From: CAVXXB01 sp963765585
Lineage (GTDB): Bacteria > Calditrichota > Calditrichia > JAJRVZ01
DNA length: 64,000 nucleotides
Reading direction: 5' to 3'
Assembly: GCA_963765585.1 (NCBI GenBank)
Contig: CAVXXB010000005.1
Span: forward strand, 186,001-250,000
This document shows, piece after piece, positions 1 through 9,021 of the stretch. Made by a program: the position numbers and the translations under genes. The notes beneath the pieces were generated by a model. It was not told the DNA's origin. It did not search any database and worked only from the letters and a program-made list of their open reading frames with translations. The first letter of the stretch is position 1. Each line of letters begins with the position of its first letter.

Positions 1-589
1 CGCTGAGCTTTCCCTTTACTTCAATCGAATCCGATCCAAGTTTAAAGGCTTTTATAGTTTCACCGAGAAGGTTTTGGATGATTTCATTGGCAGAATATAC
101 ATCAAAGTCATAGGCCAGTTTCTTTTGTTCCAGTCCCGCAATATCAAGGATCGATGAAATAAGATTATTTAGTCGTTCGGTATCCTGAAGCATCATGGAA
201 ATAAATTCATGTTGCGTTTTTTGCGGCACATCCCGTTTTCGCAATGTCTCCAAATATAATTGAATAGAGGATAATGGTGATTTTAATTCATGGGTGACAT
301 TTGAGATGAAATTATCATAAAACCGGTTCAAATTAACCTGACGTGTAAGATAAACGAAAATAAGAGACATACCCACCGAAATCGCAATCAATAGTATGAG
401 ACCGCTGACCAGTGCGGCGATGTGTGTATTTTGTAGAATATCTTGTGTTGAAAAGTTCTCACCCAATTCGGAGAGAAGTATATAGTTGGAGACGTACCAG
501 TAAATCCAGAGTGTTAACAGGCTGAACCAGGCAATCTGGGCCAGGATAAACACAAAAACGTGATATATTATTAAGTTTGGTTTTCTCAT
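1..589 (-). CDS. Sensor histidine kinase, C-terminus cut by window edge
   Basis: Reading leftward from ATG at 589, the frame stays open to base 1, giving about 196 residues of a membrane sensor kinase. Two hydrophobic stretches (about residues 7-31 and 65-88) flank a short periplasmic loop. They are followed by a HisKA dimerisation domain whose H-box reads NVTHELKSP, with the phospho-accepting histidine at residue 100 (codon 290-292). The family autophosphorylates this histidine and passes the phosphate to a response regulator. The ATP-binding domain and any partner regulator lie outside the window. The periplasmic loop is only about 35 residues, so the sensing domain is minimal. The kinase call is firm; the stimulus is unknown. 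Confidence 0.85.
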   Translation of the reverse strand, partial: MRKPNLIIYHVFVFILAQIAWFSLLTLWIYWYVSNYILLSELGENFSTQDILQNTHIAALVSGLILLIAISVGMSLIFVYLTRQVNLNRFYDNFISNVTHELKSPLSSIQLYLETLRKRDVPQKTQHEFISMMLQDTERLNNLISSILDIAGLEQKKLAYDFDVYSANEIIQNLLGETIKAFKLGSDSIEVKGKLS

Positions 590-845
590 AAATTCAGATG
601 GTGGTGTTTATAATAGTTCAATGTTTCCATATAAGAATAAATATTTGCTGTAAATCTAATAATATGTTGTATTTAAAGACAAAGAAATCTCAATTATTAC
701 ACTTCTTTTACAAAAACGCATCTTAAATTTTCATAATATTATAAAGAATACAGAGAATCATTCGTAGGGACCACCTGCACCTCGGTGTTAGCGGCGTTTG
801 GGTCTCCTACAAACCAAATATAAGCTGAAATAAAGGTAAAGGGAT

Positions 846-2324
846 ATGAAAATATTATTGGTAAATCCAATAACACCGGATACGTTCTGGAGTTTTCGCC
901 ATGCCTTACGGTTTATATCAAAAAAATCATCAGAGCCGCCACTGGGATTACTTACTGTCGCCGCGCTTTTGCCGAATGACTGGGATCTGCAACTAGTTGA
1001 TATGAATATCGAACCGTTACTGGATGATCAAATCACATCTGCTGATTATATATTTCTTACCGGAATGCATGTTCAAAAACAGTCTTTTATGGATGTCGTA
1101 AACCGCAGTTATCAGCTTGGGACACCGGTTGTTGCCGGGGGGCCTATGTGCACAATGGAACGTGAATTGTTTCCGATGTTGGATTGCATGATTTTGGATG
1201 AAGCCGAATTGACGTTACCGGCCTGGTTGAAAGATCTGGAAAAAGGTAATACCAAAAAAGTATATAGTTCGGATGAATTTCCGGATATTGCCGAGTCTCC
1301 TTTACCCCGCTGGGAACTACTGGATATGAATAAATACGCCTCCATGAGTATGCAGTATTCACGTGGATGTCCCTTTAATTGTGAGTTTTGCAGTATCACA
1401 CTGCTAAATGGACACAAGCCGCGAACCAAGACCACAGATCAGTTTCTCAGCGAATTGAATGCCTTGTATCAGTCAGGGTGGCGGGGCAGAATTTTTATCG
1501 TCGATGATAATTTTATTGGCAATAAGAAAAAGTTAAAAACAGAATTACTTCCGCAACTTATTAACTGGTCGCAACAACGATCATATCCATTCCGGTTTAT
1601 GACTGAAACATCAATAAATCTGGCTGATGATGAAGTGCTGTTAGATATGATGGTCAAAGCCGGTTTTAATTCGGCTTTTATAGGTATCGAAACGCCGAAT
1701 TTAGAGAGCCTGGAAGAATGTGGTAAATCACAGAATAAAGACAGAGATATGATCGGTGCAGTAAAAAAAATGCAGAAGCATGGCCTGGTGGTTTCAGGTG
1801 GATTTATTGTTGGCTTTGATAGTGATCCGAAAAATATATTTGAACAACAAATTGGTTTTATCCAGAAGAGCGGAATTGTAACCGCAATGGTTGGATTATT
1901 AAATGCGCAGCCGGGGACCCGGTTATTCGATCGCCTGAATTCTGAAAATCGGATCATTCGCGGCTTTGATGGTGACAATATGGATGGCAAACTCAATTTT
2001 ATCCCGAGGATGACTTACGCACAGTTGAGAACAGGTTATCGCAGTATATTAGAGACTATTTATTCGCATAAAAATTATTATAAACGAGTTATAACTTTCT
2101 TACGGGAATACCGAATACCCGTAAAGGGTTCACTGGATTTATCCAGAGACCAGATTATGGCTCTGCTGAGATCATTTTGGGTATTAGGGGTTATTGAGAA
2201 GGGAAGAAGATACTTTTGGAAATTTGTTATTTTTAGTCTGATCCGATTCCCAAATAAATTTGATCTGGCAATTACTATGGCTATTTATGGCTTGCATTTT
2301 CGACGAATTGTACACGCGGTATGA
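846..2324 (+). CDS. B12-binding radical SAM protein (DUF4070 type)
   Basis: The 492-residue protein has an N-terminal cobalamin-binding-like Rossmann domain (residues 1-130, ending in the conserved VVAGGPM region). A radical SAM core follows with the iron-sulfur motif CPFNCEFC near residue 176, and then a DUF4070-type C-terminal region. Members use a 4Fe-4S cluster, S-adenosylmethionine and usually cobalamin to methylate or rearrange unactivated carbons; hopanoid methylases and BchE-like cyclases belong to the wider group. The start is ATG 846 after a purine-rich site (AAAGG near 832-836). A fatty acid desaturase begins about 35 bases downstream, so a lipid substrate is plausible. That link is inference; the exact reaction cannot be read from sequence. 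Confidence 0.85.
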   Translation: MKILLVNPITPDTFWSFRHALRFISKKSSEPPLGLLTVAALLPNDWDLQLVDMNIEPLLDDQITSADYIFLTGMHVQKQSFMDVVNRSYQLGTPVVAGGPMCTMERELFPMLDCMILDEAELTLPAWLKDLEKGNTKKVYSSDEFPDIAESPLPRWELLDMNKYASMSMQYSRGCPFNCEFCSITLLNGHKPRTKTTDQFLSELNALYQSGWRGRIFIVDDNFIGNKKKLKTELLPQLINWSQQRSYPFRFMTETSINLADDEVLLDMMVKAGFNSAFIGIETPNLESLEECGKSQNKDRDMIGAVKKMQKHGLVVSGGFIVGFDSDPKNIFEQQIGFIQKSGIVTAMVGLLNAQPGTRLFDRLNSENRIIRGFDGDNMDGKLNFIPRMTYAQLRTGYRSILETIYSHKNYYKRVITFLREYRIPVKGSLDLSRDQIMALLRSFWVLGVIEKGRRYFWKFVIFSLIRFPNKFDLAITMAIYGLHFRRIVHAV

Positions 2325-2359
2325 AAAATAATTGATAATTATAAGGAAGAATATTGGAT

Positions 2360-3373
2360 ATGGTTCAGACAAATAAAATAAAAATATCAACCAGGGACTT
2401 AAAGGAATTTTCAAAATCAGATTGGCGTAAAAGTACATGGCAGATAGTAAATTCCGTCATTCCATTTTTAATCTTGATGACAGCCATGTATTTTAGTCTG
2501 GAATATTCGTACTGGCTAACTCTGCTTTTGGCAATTCCAACCGCCGGTTTTGCAATACGTATATTTATTATTTTTCATGATTGTGGTCATGGTTCGTTTT
2601 TTAAATCAACTACAATTAGTTCAATCGTTGGCTATATAACAGGACTCCTGTTATTTGTGCCATATCATGACTGGCGTCATAGTCATGCGCAACATCATGC
2701 TACCTGCTCCGACCTGGATCGCAGAGGCATTGGTGATGTCTGGACCCTCACAGTGAAAGAATATAAAGCATCATCCGCCAGGGATCAGTTTTTATATCGC
2801 CTGTATCGAAATCCTATAGTCCTTTTCATTTTGGGACCATTTTATATGGCCTTGATAAATAATCGCTTTCCCACCAAGGGCGCAAAAACCAGAGAAAAAA
2901 CGAGCGTGCATATGACAAATATTGGTCTATTGCTTGTCATCGTTATTATGAGTCTAACCATTGGAATTAAATCATACCTACTGATACAAATACCTGTTAT
3001 TTTAATAGCCTGGACCAGCGGAATCTGGCTTTTTTATGTGCAACATCAGTTTGAAGAAGTGTATTGGGAAAATCATGAAAATTGGGATTATAATGATGCG
3101 GCATTGCTGGGGAGTTCTTTTTATAAATTGCCACGGATTTTACAATGGTTTACGGGCAATATCGGATTCCATCATGTGCATCATCTAAGTGCCCGAATCC
3201 CAAACTATAATTTGCAGAAATGTCATGAGCAAATTGGGGGTTTCCAATCGATAAAACCGCTGACATTTTTCGCCAGTCTGAAATTGCTTAAGATGCGATT
3301 GTATGATGAAGAGAGTAGATGTATGATTGATTTTAGCGGCTTTCGTGATCAACATATGGCAATGAATTCTTAG
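2360..3373 (+). CDS. Fatty acid desaturase
   Basis: A membrane-bound di-iron desaturase of about 337 residues. The three histidine boxes are visible: HDCGH near residue 75, HSHAQHH near 110 and HHVHH near 270. Hydrophobic segments lie at about 32-70, 90-105, 150-165 and 185-225. The layout matches the bacterial acyl-lipid (DesA/omega-6-like) group, which introduces a double bond into membrane acyl chains using O2 and an electron donor. I chose ATG 2360 over the in-frame TTG at 2354, because the AAGGAAGA site at 2343-2350 sits 9 bases before the ATG but only 3 before the TTG. It is probably co-transcribed with the radical SAM gene upstream. Confidence 0.9.
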   Translation: MVQTNKIKISTRDLKEFSKSDWRKSTWQIVNSVIPFLILMTAMYFSLEYSYWLTLLLAIPTAGFAIRIFIIFHDCGHGSFFKSTTISSIVGYITGLLLFVPYHDWRHSHAQHHATCSDLDRRGIGDVWTLTVKEYKASSARDQFLYRLYRNPIVLFILGPFYMALINNRFPTKGAKTREKTSVHMTNIGLLLVIVIMSLTIGIKSYLLIQIPVILIAWTSGIWLFYVQHQFEEVYWENHENWDYNDAALLGSSFYKLPRILQWFTGNIGFHHVHHLSARIPNYNLQKCHEQIGGFQSIKPLTFFASLKLLKMRLYDEESRCMIDFSGFRDQHMAMNS

Positions 3374-3491
3374 TGATAAAAATTGCATTTAGATTTTCAA
3401 TAATGTACATTATACACGATTTAATTAATGTACGCTGTTTTACCTGTAATCCGCTTTTGATTATAGGGCTTTTTTAAAAGGTCTTATATTC

Positions 3492-3546
3492 GCAAAAAAT
3501 CGAGAAGAAATGGTAAACATGCCAGTCAACTCGATTTTTCTTTTGC
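3492..3546 (+). promoter_or_regulatory. Long hairpin between desaturase and cold-shock gene
   Basis: Bases 3495-3504 (AAAAATCGAG) pair exactly with 3530-3539 (CTCGATTTTT), and the stem extends through GCAAAA/TTTTGC at the outer ends with one bulge. The loop is about 25 bases. It could be a terminator for the desaturase operon, since the descending arm is T-rich, or a leader structure of the cold-shock mRNA, whose start codon lies about 60 bases further on. Seen directly; the function is inference. Confidence 0.5.
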
Positions 3547-3608
3547 CCGGAAGTCAGGGTAAAATCTTAGCTGTACGCGGTATTTATATTTTTTTGAGGA
3601 ATGATTTA

Positions 3609-3809
3609 ATGGAAACAGGAACTGTGAAGTGGTTCAACGGATCAAAGGGTTATGGATTCATCACCAGAGAAAATGGTGAAGATGTATTTGTTCACTACCG
3701 TTCAATTAGTGGAGAAGGCTACAAAACCCTAGAAGAAGGTGATCAAGTTCAATTCGAAGTTGCTGAAAGCCCAAAAGGATTGCAGGCTACAGATGTATCT
3801 AAGGTGTAA
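3609..3809 (+). CDS. Cold-shock protein (CspA family)
   Basis: A 66-residue single cold-shock domain. RNP1 (KGYGFIT) and RNP2 (DVFVHY) are both intact, and the protein opens with GTVKWFN, as is standard. Such proteins bind single-stranded RNA and melt secondary structure. The start is ATG 3609, preceded at 8 bases by TGAGGA (3595-3600). An open frame continues upstream to 3510, but it runs through a hairpin and has no family similarity, so the longer start is rejected. A clear terminator follows. The gene next to it upstream is a desaturase, and both classes are often induced by cold. Confidence 0.95.
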   Translation: METGTVKWFNGSKGYGFITRENGEDVFVHYRSISGEGYKTLEEGDQVQFEVAESPKGLQATDVSKV

Positions 3810-3827
3810 TTGTTAGTTTTTTTACTC

Positions 3828-3861
3828 AAGCCCCGGACAGGATGTGCGGGGCTTTTTTTTT
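3828..3861 (+). terminator. Rho-independent terminator of the cold-shock gene
   Basis: AAGCCCCG and CGGGGCTT form a GC-rich stem around an 11-base loop, followed by eight or more T residues. It sits 19 bases after the cold-shock stop codon. Confidence 0.9.
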
Positions 3862-3901
3862 GTCTTAAAAGTTGTTTTTCTACTGAAGTACATGCCCTGG
3901 C

Positions 3902-5038
3902 CTAAACTGCAATTTTATTTTGAAAATCTAAAGAGTTTATTGTCTCAACTGATTCGGCGTATTCCTGATTTAATTTATCAAATAACTCCCTGACAGAAAT
4001 AATTTCATTAACCCGGTAGGCATTTGCCCCTGCGAAGGTATATCCTTCATCCACATTACCTTTTTGCGCGTTGGTCAGTGCTTTGGCAATACAATATGGC
4101 GCCTCTCTAAAGTTACAGGTTTTTAAGCATTTCCATGGACATTGGAACGGTTTCCTGCCCCCGGCAGTGACTTCATCTATGAATTTATTACGAATTGCTC
4201 TGCCAGGCAGACCAACGGGGCTATCAATGATGGCCAGATCCTTTTCTTCGCAATCAATATATGCCTGTTTAAAATTGAGTGAAGCATCACATTCGTGGGT
4301 TGCCACAAACCGGGTGCCCATTTGTACGCCCTGTACACCTAATTCCATAATCCTATGAATATCAGCGCCTGTGTAAATTCCACCGGCAGCAATAACCGGT
4401 ATATTTTTCCCGTTTTGTATTTCAAATGGTTTTATTACCGAAAGTACATCCGGTAGTATCTGTTCAAGTGAAAAATCAGGATTAAATATTTGTTCTTTTT
4501 TAAAACCCAAATGTCCGCCGGCCTTTGGACCTTCTACCACAACAAGGTCAGGCACATGATTAAATTTCTTTTGCCAAGTCTGAAATATCAACTGGGCAGC
4601 TCTGCCGGAAGAAACAATAACCCCCACCTTTGTTACGCCACTTTTCAGACGATCCAACGTAACTGATTCGGGAAGTTTTAACGGTAAACCTGCGCCGAGG
4701 AAGATTATATCGATTTTTTCATCAAATGCAAGTGTTACCATTTCGTCGTAATCCGATATGGCAACCATGATATTTATGCCCAGCACTCCTTTTGTAAGAG
4801 ACCGTGCTTTTCGAATTTCTTCTCTAAGCAACCGCTGTGTGCTGTCCTTAAAACTTGTATTTGGATTTTCTGCCAAAAGGCCCAATGCCACCGATGATAT
4901 CACACCGATTCCACCCTCATTTGCAACAGCGGAAGCCAGGCCTGACATTGAGATTCCCACTCCCATGCCACCCTGAATAATAGGCATTTTTACAATTAGA
5001 TCATTTATTTTTAACTCGGGCATTATTTTTGTATTCAT
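3902..5038 (-). CDS. Nitronate monooxygenase-like flavoenzyme
   Basis: A TIM-barrel FMN enzyme of the nitronate monooxygenase / FabK superfamily, 378 residues from the chosen start. The N-terminal MPIIQGGMGVGIS motif, the GPKAGGH segment (FMN phosphate and substrate region, with the usual histidine) and AAGGI are all present. The C-terminal part carries a cysteine cluster (CPWKCLKTC, then C about 8 residues later), seen in a subgroup of these proteins and possibly metal binding. Family members oxidise nitronates or act as enoyl-ACP reductases; substrate and role here are not determined. I start at ATG 5038 (MNTKIMPELK). The frame extends 38 codons upstream, but that extension does not resemble the family. 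Confidence 0.85.
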   Translation of the reverse strand: MNTKIMPELKINDLIVKMPIIQGGMGVGISMSGLASAVANEGGIGVISSVALGLLAENPNTSFKDSTQRLLREEIRKARSLTKGVLGINIMVAISDYDEMVTLAFDEKIDIIFLGAGLPLKLPESVTLDRLKSGVTKVGVIVSSGRAAQLIFQTWQKKFNHVPDLVVVEGPKAGGHLGFKKEQIFNPDFSLEQILPDVLSVIKPFEIQNGKNIPVIAAGGIYTGADIHRIMELGVQGVQMGTRFVATHECDASLNFKQAYIDCEEKDLAIIDSPVGLPGRAIRNKFIDEVTAGGRKPFQCPWKCLKTCNFREAPYCIAKALTNAQKGNVDEGYTFAGANAYRVNEIISVRELFDKLNQEYAESVETINSLDFQNKIAV

Positions 5039-5307
5039 GGTCTTTATCTTTCTGATTACATGTTTTGTGAACAAATATTCAGGTACTGATGATGGCTCTT
5101 TTACTGAGGCTGAAAAAATTTTACTTTCGTATGCCTTATGCAGAGTATACACATTCTTTAGAGCATCCGTACTAATAGAAATGTAAAAGTAATGTAATTA
5201 AAATATTTGGGTGGATTTATTTTTGGTTGGAATAAATGATGGTGATTTCTTTTAGGGGATGAGAAATTGTAATTTTATTCAGTTTCCTAACATGCACGTA
5301 TTTTGGG

Positions 5308-5781
5308 TTATGTTTCTTCCTCGCTTAGATAGACACGATAATATTTTCCATTATTATCCCGGCCAATACCATCACCTGATTTAAGCTCACCCTGGATATC
5401 ATAGAATATTATTTCTATCACAGTTCCTTTATCACCGATTATAATCCCGGTTCCGACCGGTTTGGCATCAGAGTTCTTGCCAAAGCCATATTCTTCCGCA
5501 ACCGATTTGGCTTCATTCATGAAAGTCTGATATCTGGGATCCGGTTGATATTTTTTCCCATGGATGTGATATTCCCCGTCAAATATTTCACTTTCCTGAT
5601 CAACGGAGGCCTGAGGTGTGTAGATCGTTCCTTGGTTATATTTGGGTTTGGTCAGCACTAAATGGATGGTTAGACCACTGTCACGTTCATATAATCTTAA
5701 TGATTTAACGGTCGTTGGCAGACAGGATAAGTGTAGAATTAAGAAAGACAAATAAAGTAATATTGTGAGTCTATTAGTCAT
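5308..5781 (-). CDS. Hypothetical lipoprotein
   Basis: A 157-residue protein starting at ATG 5781 with a hydrophobic leader ending in LHLSC, a lipobox, so export and lipidation are likely. The mature part is soluble, with no repeats or known motif that I recognise; it contains charged loops and a GTGIIIGDKG strand-turn. An upstream in-frame extension of 64 codons is dominated by His/Glu/Gly-rich sequence and has no leader, so I do not use it. It lies 88 bases downstream of the broken dehydrogenase gene on the same strand. No function is proposed. Confidence 0.6.
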   Translation of the reverse strand: MTNRLTILLYLSFLILHLSCLPTTVKSLRLYERDSGLTIHLVLTKPKYNQGTIYTPQASVDQESEIFDGEYHIHGKKYQPDPRYQTFMNEAKSVAEEYGFGKNSDAKPVGTGIIIGDKGTVIEIIFYDIQGELKSGDGIGRDNNGKYYRVYLSEEET

Positions 5782-5869
5782 ATTTCCACGTCCTTCACGG
5801 CCATGTTCCTCGTGTTCGTCACCATGCTCTGCGTTCTCCCCACTAACTTCAGGATGGGCATTCCAGTGC

Positions 5870-6655
5870 TCAAATCCCACCTTTCCAACCCATGCGCAAT
5901 ATTTTACCCGTAATTCCAGGTGCGATGGAGTTGAAGAAGAACAGGGGCCTGAGAATTTTTGGTTCAATAACAAGTTGCCTGTTTCTATTAATGGCCTTGA
6001 CGATTGCAGACGCGACTTTCTGGGGTGTTAGTGTGGGAAGATATGTATTAACTTTTGGCATCTGATCTTCGCTGCCCGGATTATGTTGCCAGTAGCTACT
6101 GGCAACCTTTCCGAATACGGCCAGAGTAACATTTATCCCTGATGGATGGGTTTCATGTTGCAAAGATTTGCTGAATGAAGCCATGGCAGCACGCGCAGCC
6201 GCGTACCCGGCTGCACCAGGCCAGACAAGAAATGATGCAGGAGAAGTCACATTTATGATATGACCGCTTCCACGATTTTGCATGTGAGGAAGCAATTCAC
6301 GGGTGAGGTTAAATGCGGCAAAGTAGGGCATCATCATCATTTGTTCTAATTCAGATGCTTCTGTTTGTTCAATAGTTAGCCATCGTCCGGCACCGGCATT
6401 ATTTATCAAAATATCAGGAACTCCTAAATCAGCAATAATTTTCTGCGCGACATCAGTCACCGCAGCCGGCTGTGAGAGATCCACTGTATAATATTCTGCC
6501 TTTGCCTCCCGATTGACAGATCTCTTCTGAAATCGTTTTTAATCTTGATTCCGATCTGGCAAGCAGGATAACATGTCCTCCATTTCGACCAACTTCCCTG
6601 GCAGTTGCTTCACCCATTCCATAGGATGCACCGCTAATGAGTACTAATTTTCCAT
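5870..6655 (-). pseudogene. Short-chain dehydrogenase, frameshifted, catalytic Lys replaced
   Basis: Recognisable as an NAD(P)-dependent short-chain dehydrogenase from SGASYGMG (cofactor glycine motif, encoded near 6620) and NNAG (near 6400). Two reading-frame breaks occur. ATG 6655 runs into TAG after three codons, as if one A were missing from an A-run. Near 6500 the frame shifts by one at an AAAGGC tract, beyond which a 204-residue tail is open. The expected YxxxK catalytic motif reads YAAAR, with Arg instead of Lys, while the upstream serine region (NVTSPAS) is kept. The start overlaps the serine hydrolase stop by about 22 bases. Either the gene is inactive, or read errors hide an intact gene with an unusual active site. 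Confidence 0.7.
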
Positions 6656-8509
6656 ATTATTTTCATTATTGTATTATCTTTTTCCAATTTTTTTAACGCC
6701 GCAACTGCGTTACTATTGTTTGGATTTAATTTTAGTGATTTATTGTAATTTACTATCGCCGCTTCTTTATTGCCATTCTTCATAAATGCCTCACCAAGGC
6801 TATCGTAACAATTTGCCGATTCGGGATAAAACTCGACATTCAATTTGAAGATGACCAACGCTTTTTCAAGTTCATTTTTCTGAAGATAGTCATATCCCAA
6901 CCGGTTAAACCGGTCCTCCGATACCGTGAAATCGGTTGGATTTTCTAATTTTAATTTCCGGTACATATTTACAGCTTCAGATATTTTACCTTCATTTAAT
7001 AATTCCACAGGGAGTTTTACATCCGGTGCTATCCTGGAGCATGTAAGTGGTTCACGTAAAAAGCGACCGAGTTCATCGGAGAAGTAATATATCACAGATG
7101 TACTCTTTTCGTTCGGATCTTTTATAAACTGGAGATATCCTTTTCTAAATTTTGTGACAAATTTTCCATCGCCCACATGATATAACTGGGCATTGTCAAA
7201 TCGGTTTATATGCAGTTGATTGTTCTGAACTTTTATTTCAAAAGAATTGTCTGTGCCGAGAAAATAACGACCGGAATACTGTAACAACTGTTTATTATCC
7301 AACATGACGGTATTAATTTCTGCGGGCAGATATTTTTTCCATTCATACACATTGGCAATGCCATTAAATATTTCGCGAATCAAAGGTGCGCCATTCTGAG
7401 AATTTGTAAAAACCACTGCACCGTACCCATCTGTTAAATGGGAAATAAAACCGGCAAAGAACCCTCGGTTGTCACCCATATGACCAAAATAATTTATTTC
7501 TCCTTCATTCTCGCGCATGAATACACCGAGACCGTATTGCTTTGAAACGTGTGGTGATAACATCTGTTGCGCAAGTTCCCGGGAGATGATCTTATCTGAT
7601 TGTCCATTGTATGCCTTTTGAAGTTCAATGATGTATTTTGCATAGTCGGAACTTGTTGTCCACAGCCCGCCCGCTGACATATGAGGATATACAAATCTTT
7701 TAACCGCCAGCGCTCGCCCGTCCGATGAATGGCCGGCACATGCAACCGGTAGCCATTCTGATGGTAGAGGTTGTGCAAATGTACTGGAAAACATCTCGAG
7801 CGGTTGGAATACTATTTTATTGGTGAGATCAGGGTAGGTTACACCGGTAACATCGATCGATAATTGCTGTAAAATTGAATAACCTGCATTTGAATATTGA
7901 TAAACTGTTCCAGGAATTTTGTCAGCCACAGCAGGTCTTGACCGTGCCGGGTTTTCACCATTTAAAACCTGAAGCAGGGTTGGTAAATTTTCCGGTAAAT
8001 AAGAATATGGTGGGCTATACATGATCCCCCCGCTATGGTTCATTAACAGCAGTGGTGTTACTTTGGCTTCTTTTGTAAAATCATTCTCAGGCAATTTCCA
8101 TGATACCAATTGTTCATTAATGTCTGCATTTAAATCTATTTTTCCCTGGCGGACTAAATTTAAAACAGTCAAAGCAGCCACACCCTTGCTGAGGGAACCG
8201 ACATTAAAAATGGTGTTATTTGTAACTGGATTCTGTTCTTCAGAATCCATCACACCATAATCTTTACACCACTCAAGTTTGATAATCTTTGATTACTGAT
8301 ACACTGATTCCTGGTACTTTGTAATAGGCCATTCTGTCTTCTAAATTGAGCGCCGGTTCACCTGCAATCAGAACCGCAGGCAATAATCCATTCTCAACTT
8401 TGGAGATTTGTGGATTCTCTGGCTGCAAGTAATTGCATGAATGGATGAAAGACAGAATTAGGATGATACTGATAGCGAATGATAATTTCAGAAGTTTGTC
8501 CTTAAACAT
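6634..8509 (-). CDS. Beta-lactamase-like serine hydrolase with C-terminal TPRs (frameshifted)
   Basis: The reconstructed protein is about 625 residues. ATG 8509 follows a strong AAGGAGA site and encodes a lipoprotein leader (FIHSC). The class C beta-lactamase / penicillin-binding fold shows SLSK (SxxK nucleophile), YSN and HMGDNRG motifs in order. The C-terminal 110 residues are tetratricopeptide repeats (NRLGYDYLQKN, CYDSLGEAFMKNG). The frame breaks near 8260-8275: VIKDYQT then stops, and the sequence resumes one frame over as EWCKDYGVMD, which fits the family. Members hydrolyse esters, peptides or amides, often in cell-wall or D-amino-acid chemistry. The neighbouring S41 protease carries the same kind of TPR tail. 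Confidence 0.85.
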
Positions 8510-8563
8510 ATGAATCTCCTTCGTTATAAAAAATGTGGAAGCATTAATGATTGAGAATAATTC

Positions 8564-8865
8564 GGAACTTGGAACTGGGTAATGGGCACATGGTTTTATT
8601 GCTTGGTCCAAAAAGTTCTCAGATAACAGGCCCAAGGCTCCAAATTTTTGACGAGTCATTCTGTCCCGGAACGGGATCCCATGGACAAAGACCTTTTTCC
8701 AAGAAGTACCTTTTAATCTCTATAGGGCCAAACCATGGTTCAGATAAAAGATACTGACAGAATGACTTATCTCTATCCTGCATCCTGTATCCTGTAGCCT
8801 GCAACTTGTATCTGCATCCAGACTATCCAGTATCCAGCATCAAGTACCCAGCAACGAGTACCAAC
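8564..8865. repeat. Degenerate 7-bp tandem repeats in a 512-base gene-free stretch
   Basis: The gap 8510-9021 holds two heptad arrays. At 8564-8609 units are GGAACTT, GGAACTG, GGTAATG, GGCACAT. At 8774-8865 units are TATCCTG, CATCCTG, TATCCTG, TAGCCTG, then TATCCAG, TATCCAG, CATCAAG, TACCCAG, CAACGAG. Copies drift but keep the 7-base period. Nothing else convincing is seen in the gap apart from the promoter region of the next gene. Confidence 0.8.
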
Positions 8866-9021
8866 CTCACAGAGAGTGAATTTACCTATTTGAAAATTAA
8901 TTTAAAAAAATATTTCTAACAGTAAAAATCTGTGCTGCAATGCTCGAAATTGCCCAAGACTTGAGGATATGCTATATTTGAGATATATATATTTAGCTAA
9001 AAAAGTTGGAGGAATTTGAAT

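Noticed and set aside
590..845. Cobalamin riboswitch upstream of the B12-radical SAM gene
   Set aside because: No B12-box-like conserved core or multi-stem fold could be seen.
3510..3608. N-terminal extension of the cold-shock protein
   Set aside because: It crosses the hairpin; the standard start at 3609 has a good ribosome site.
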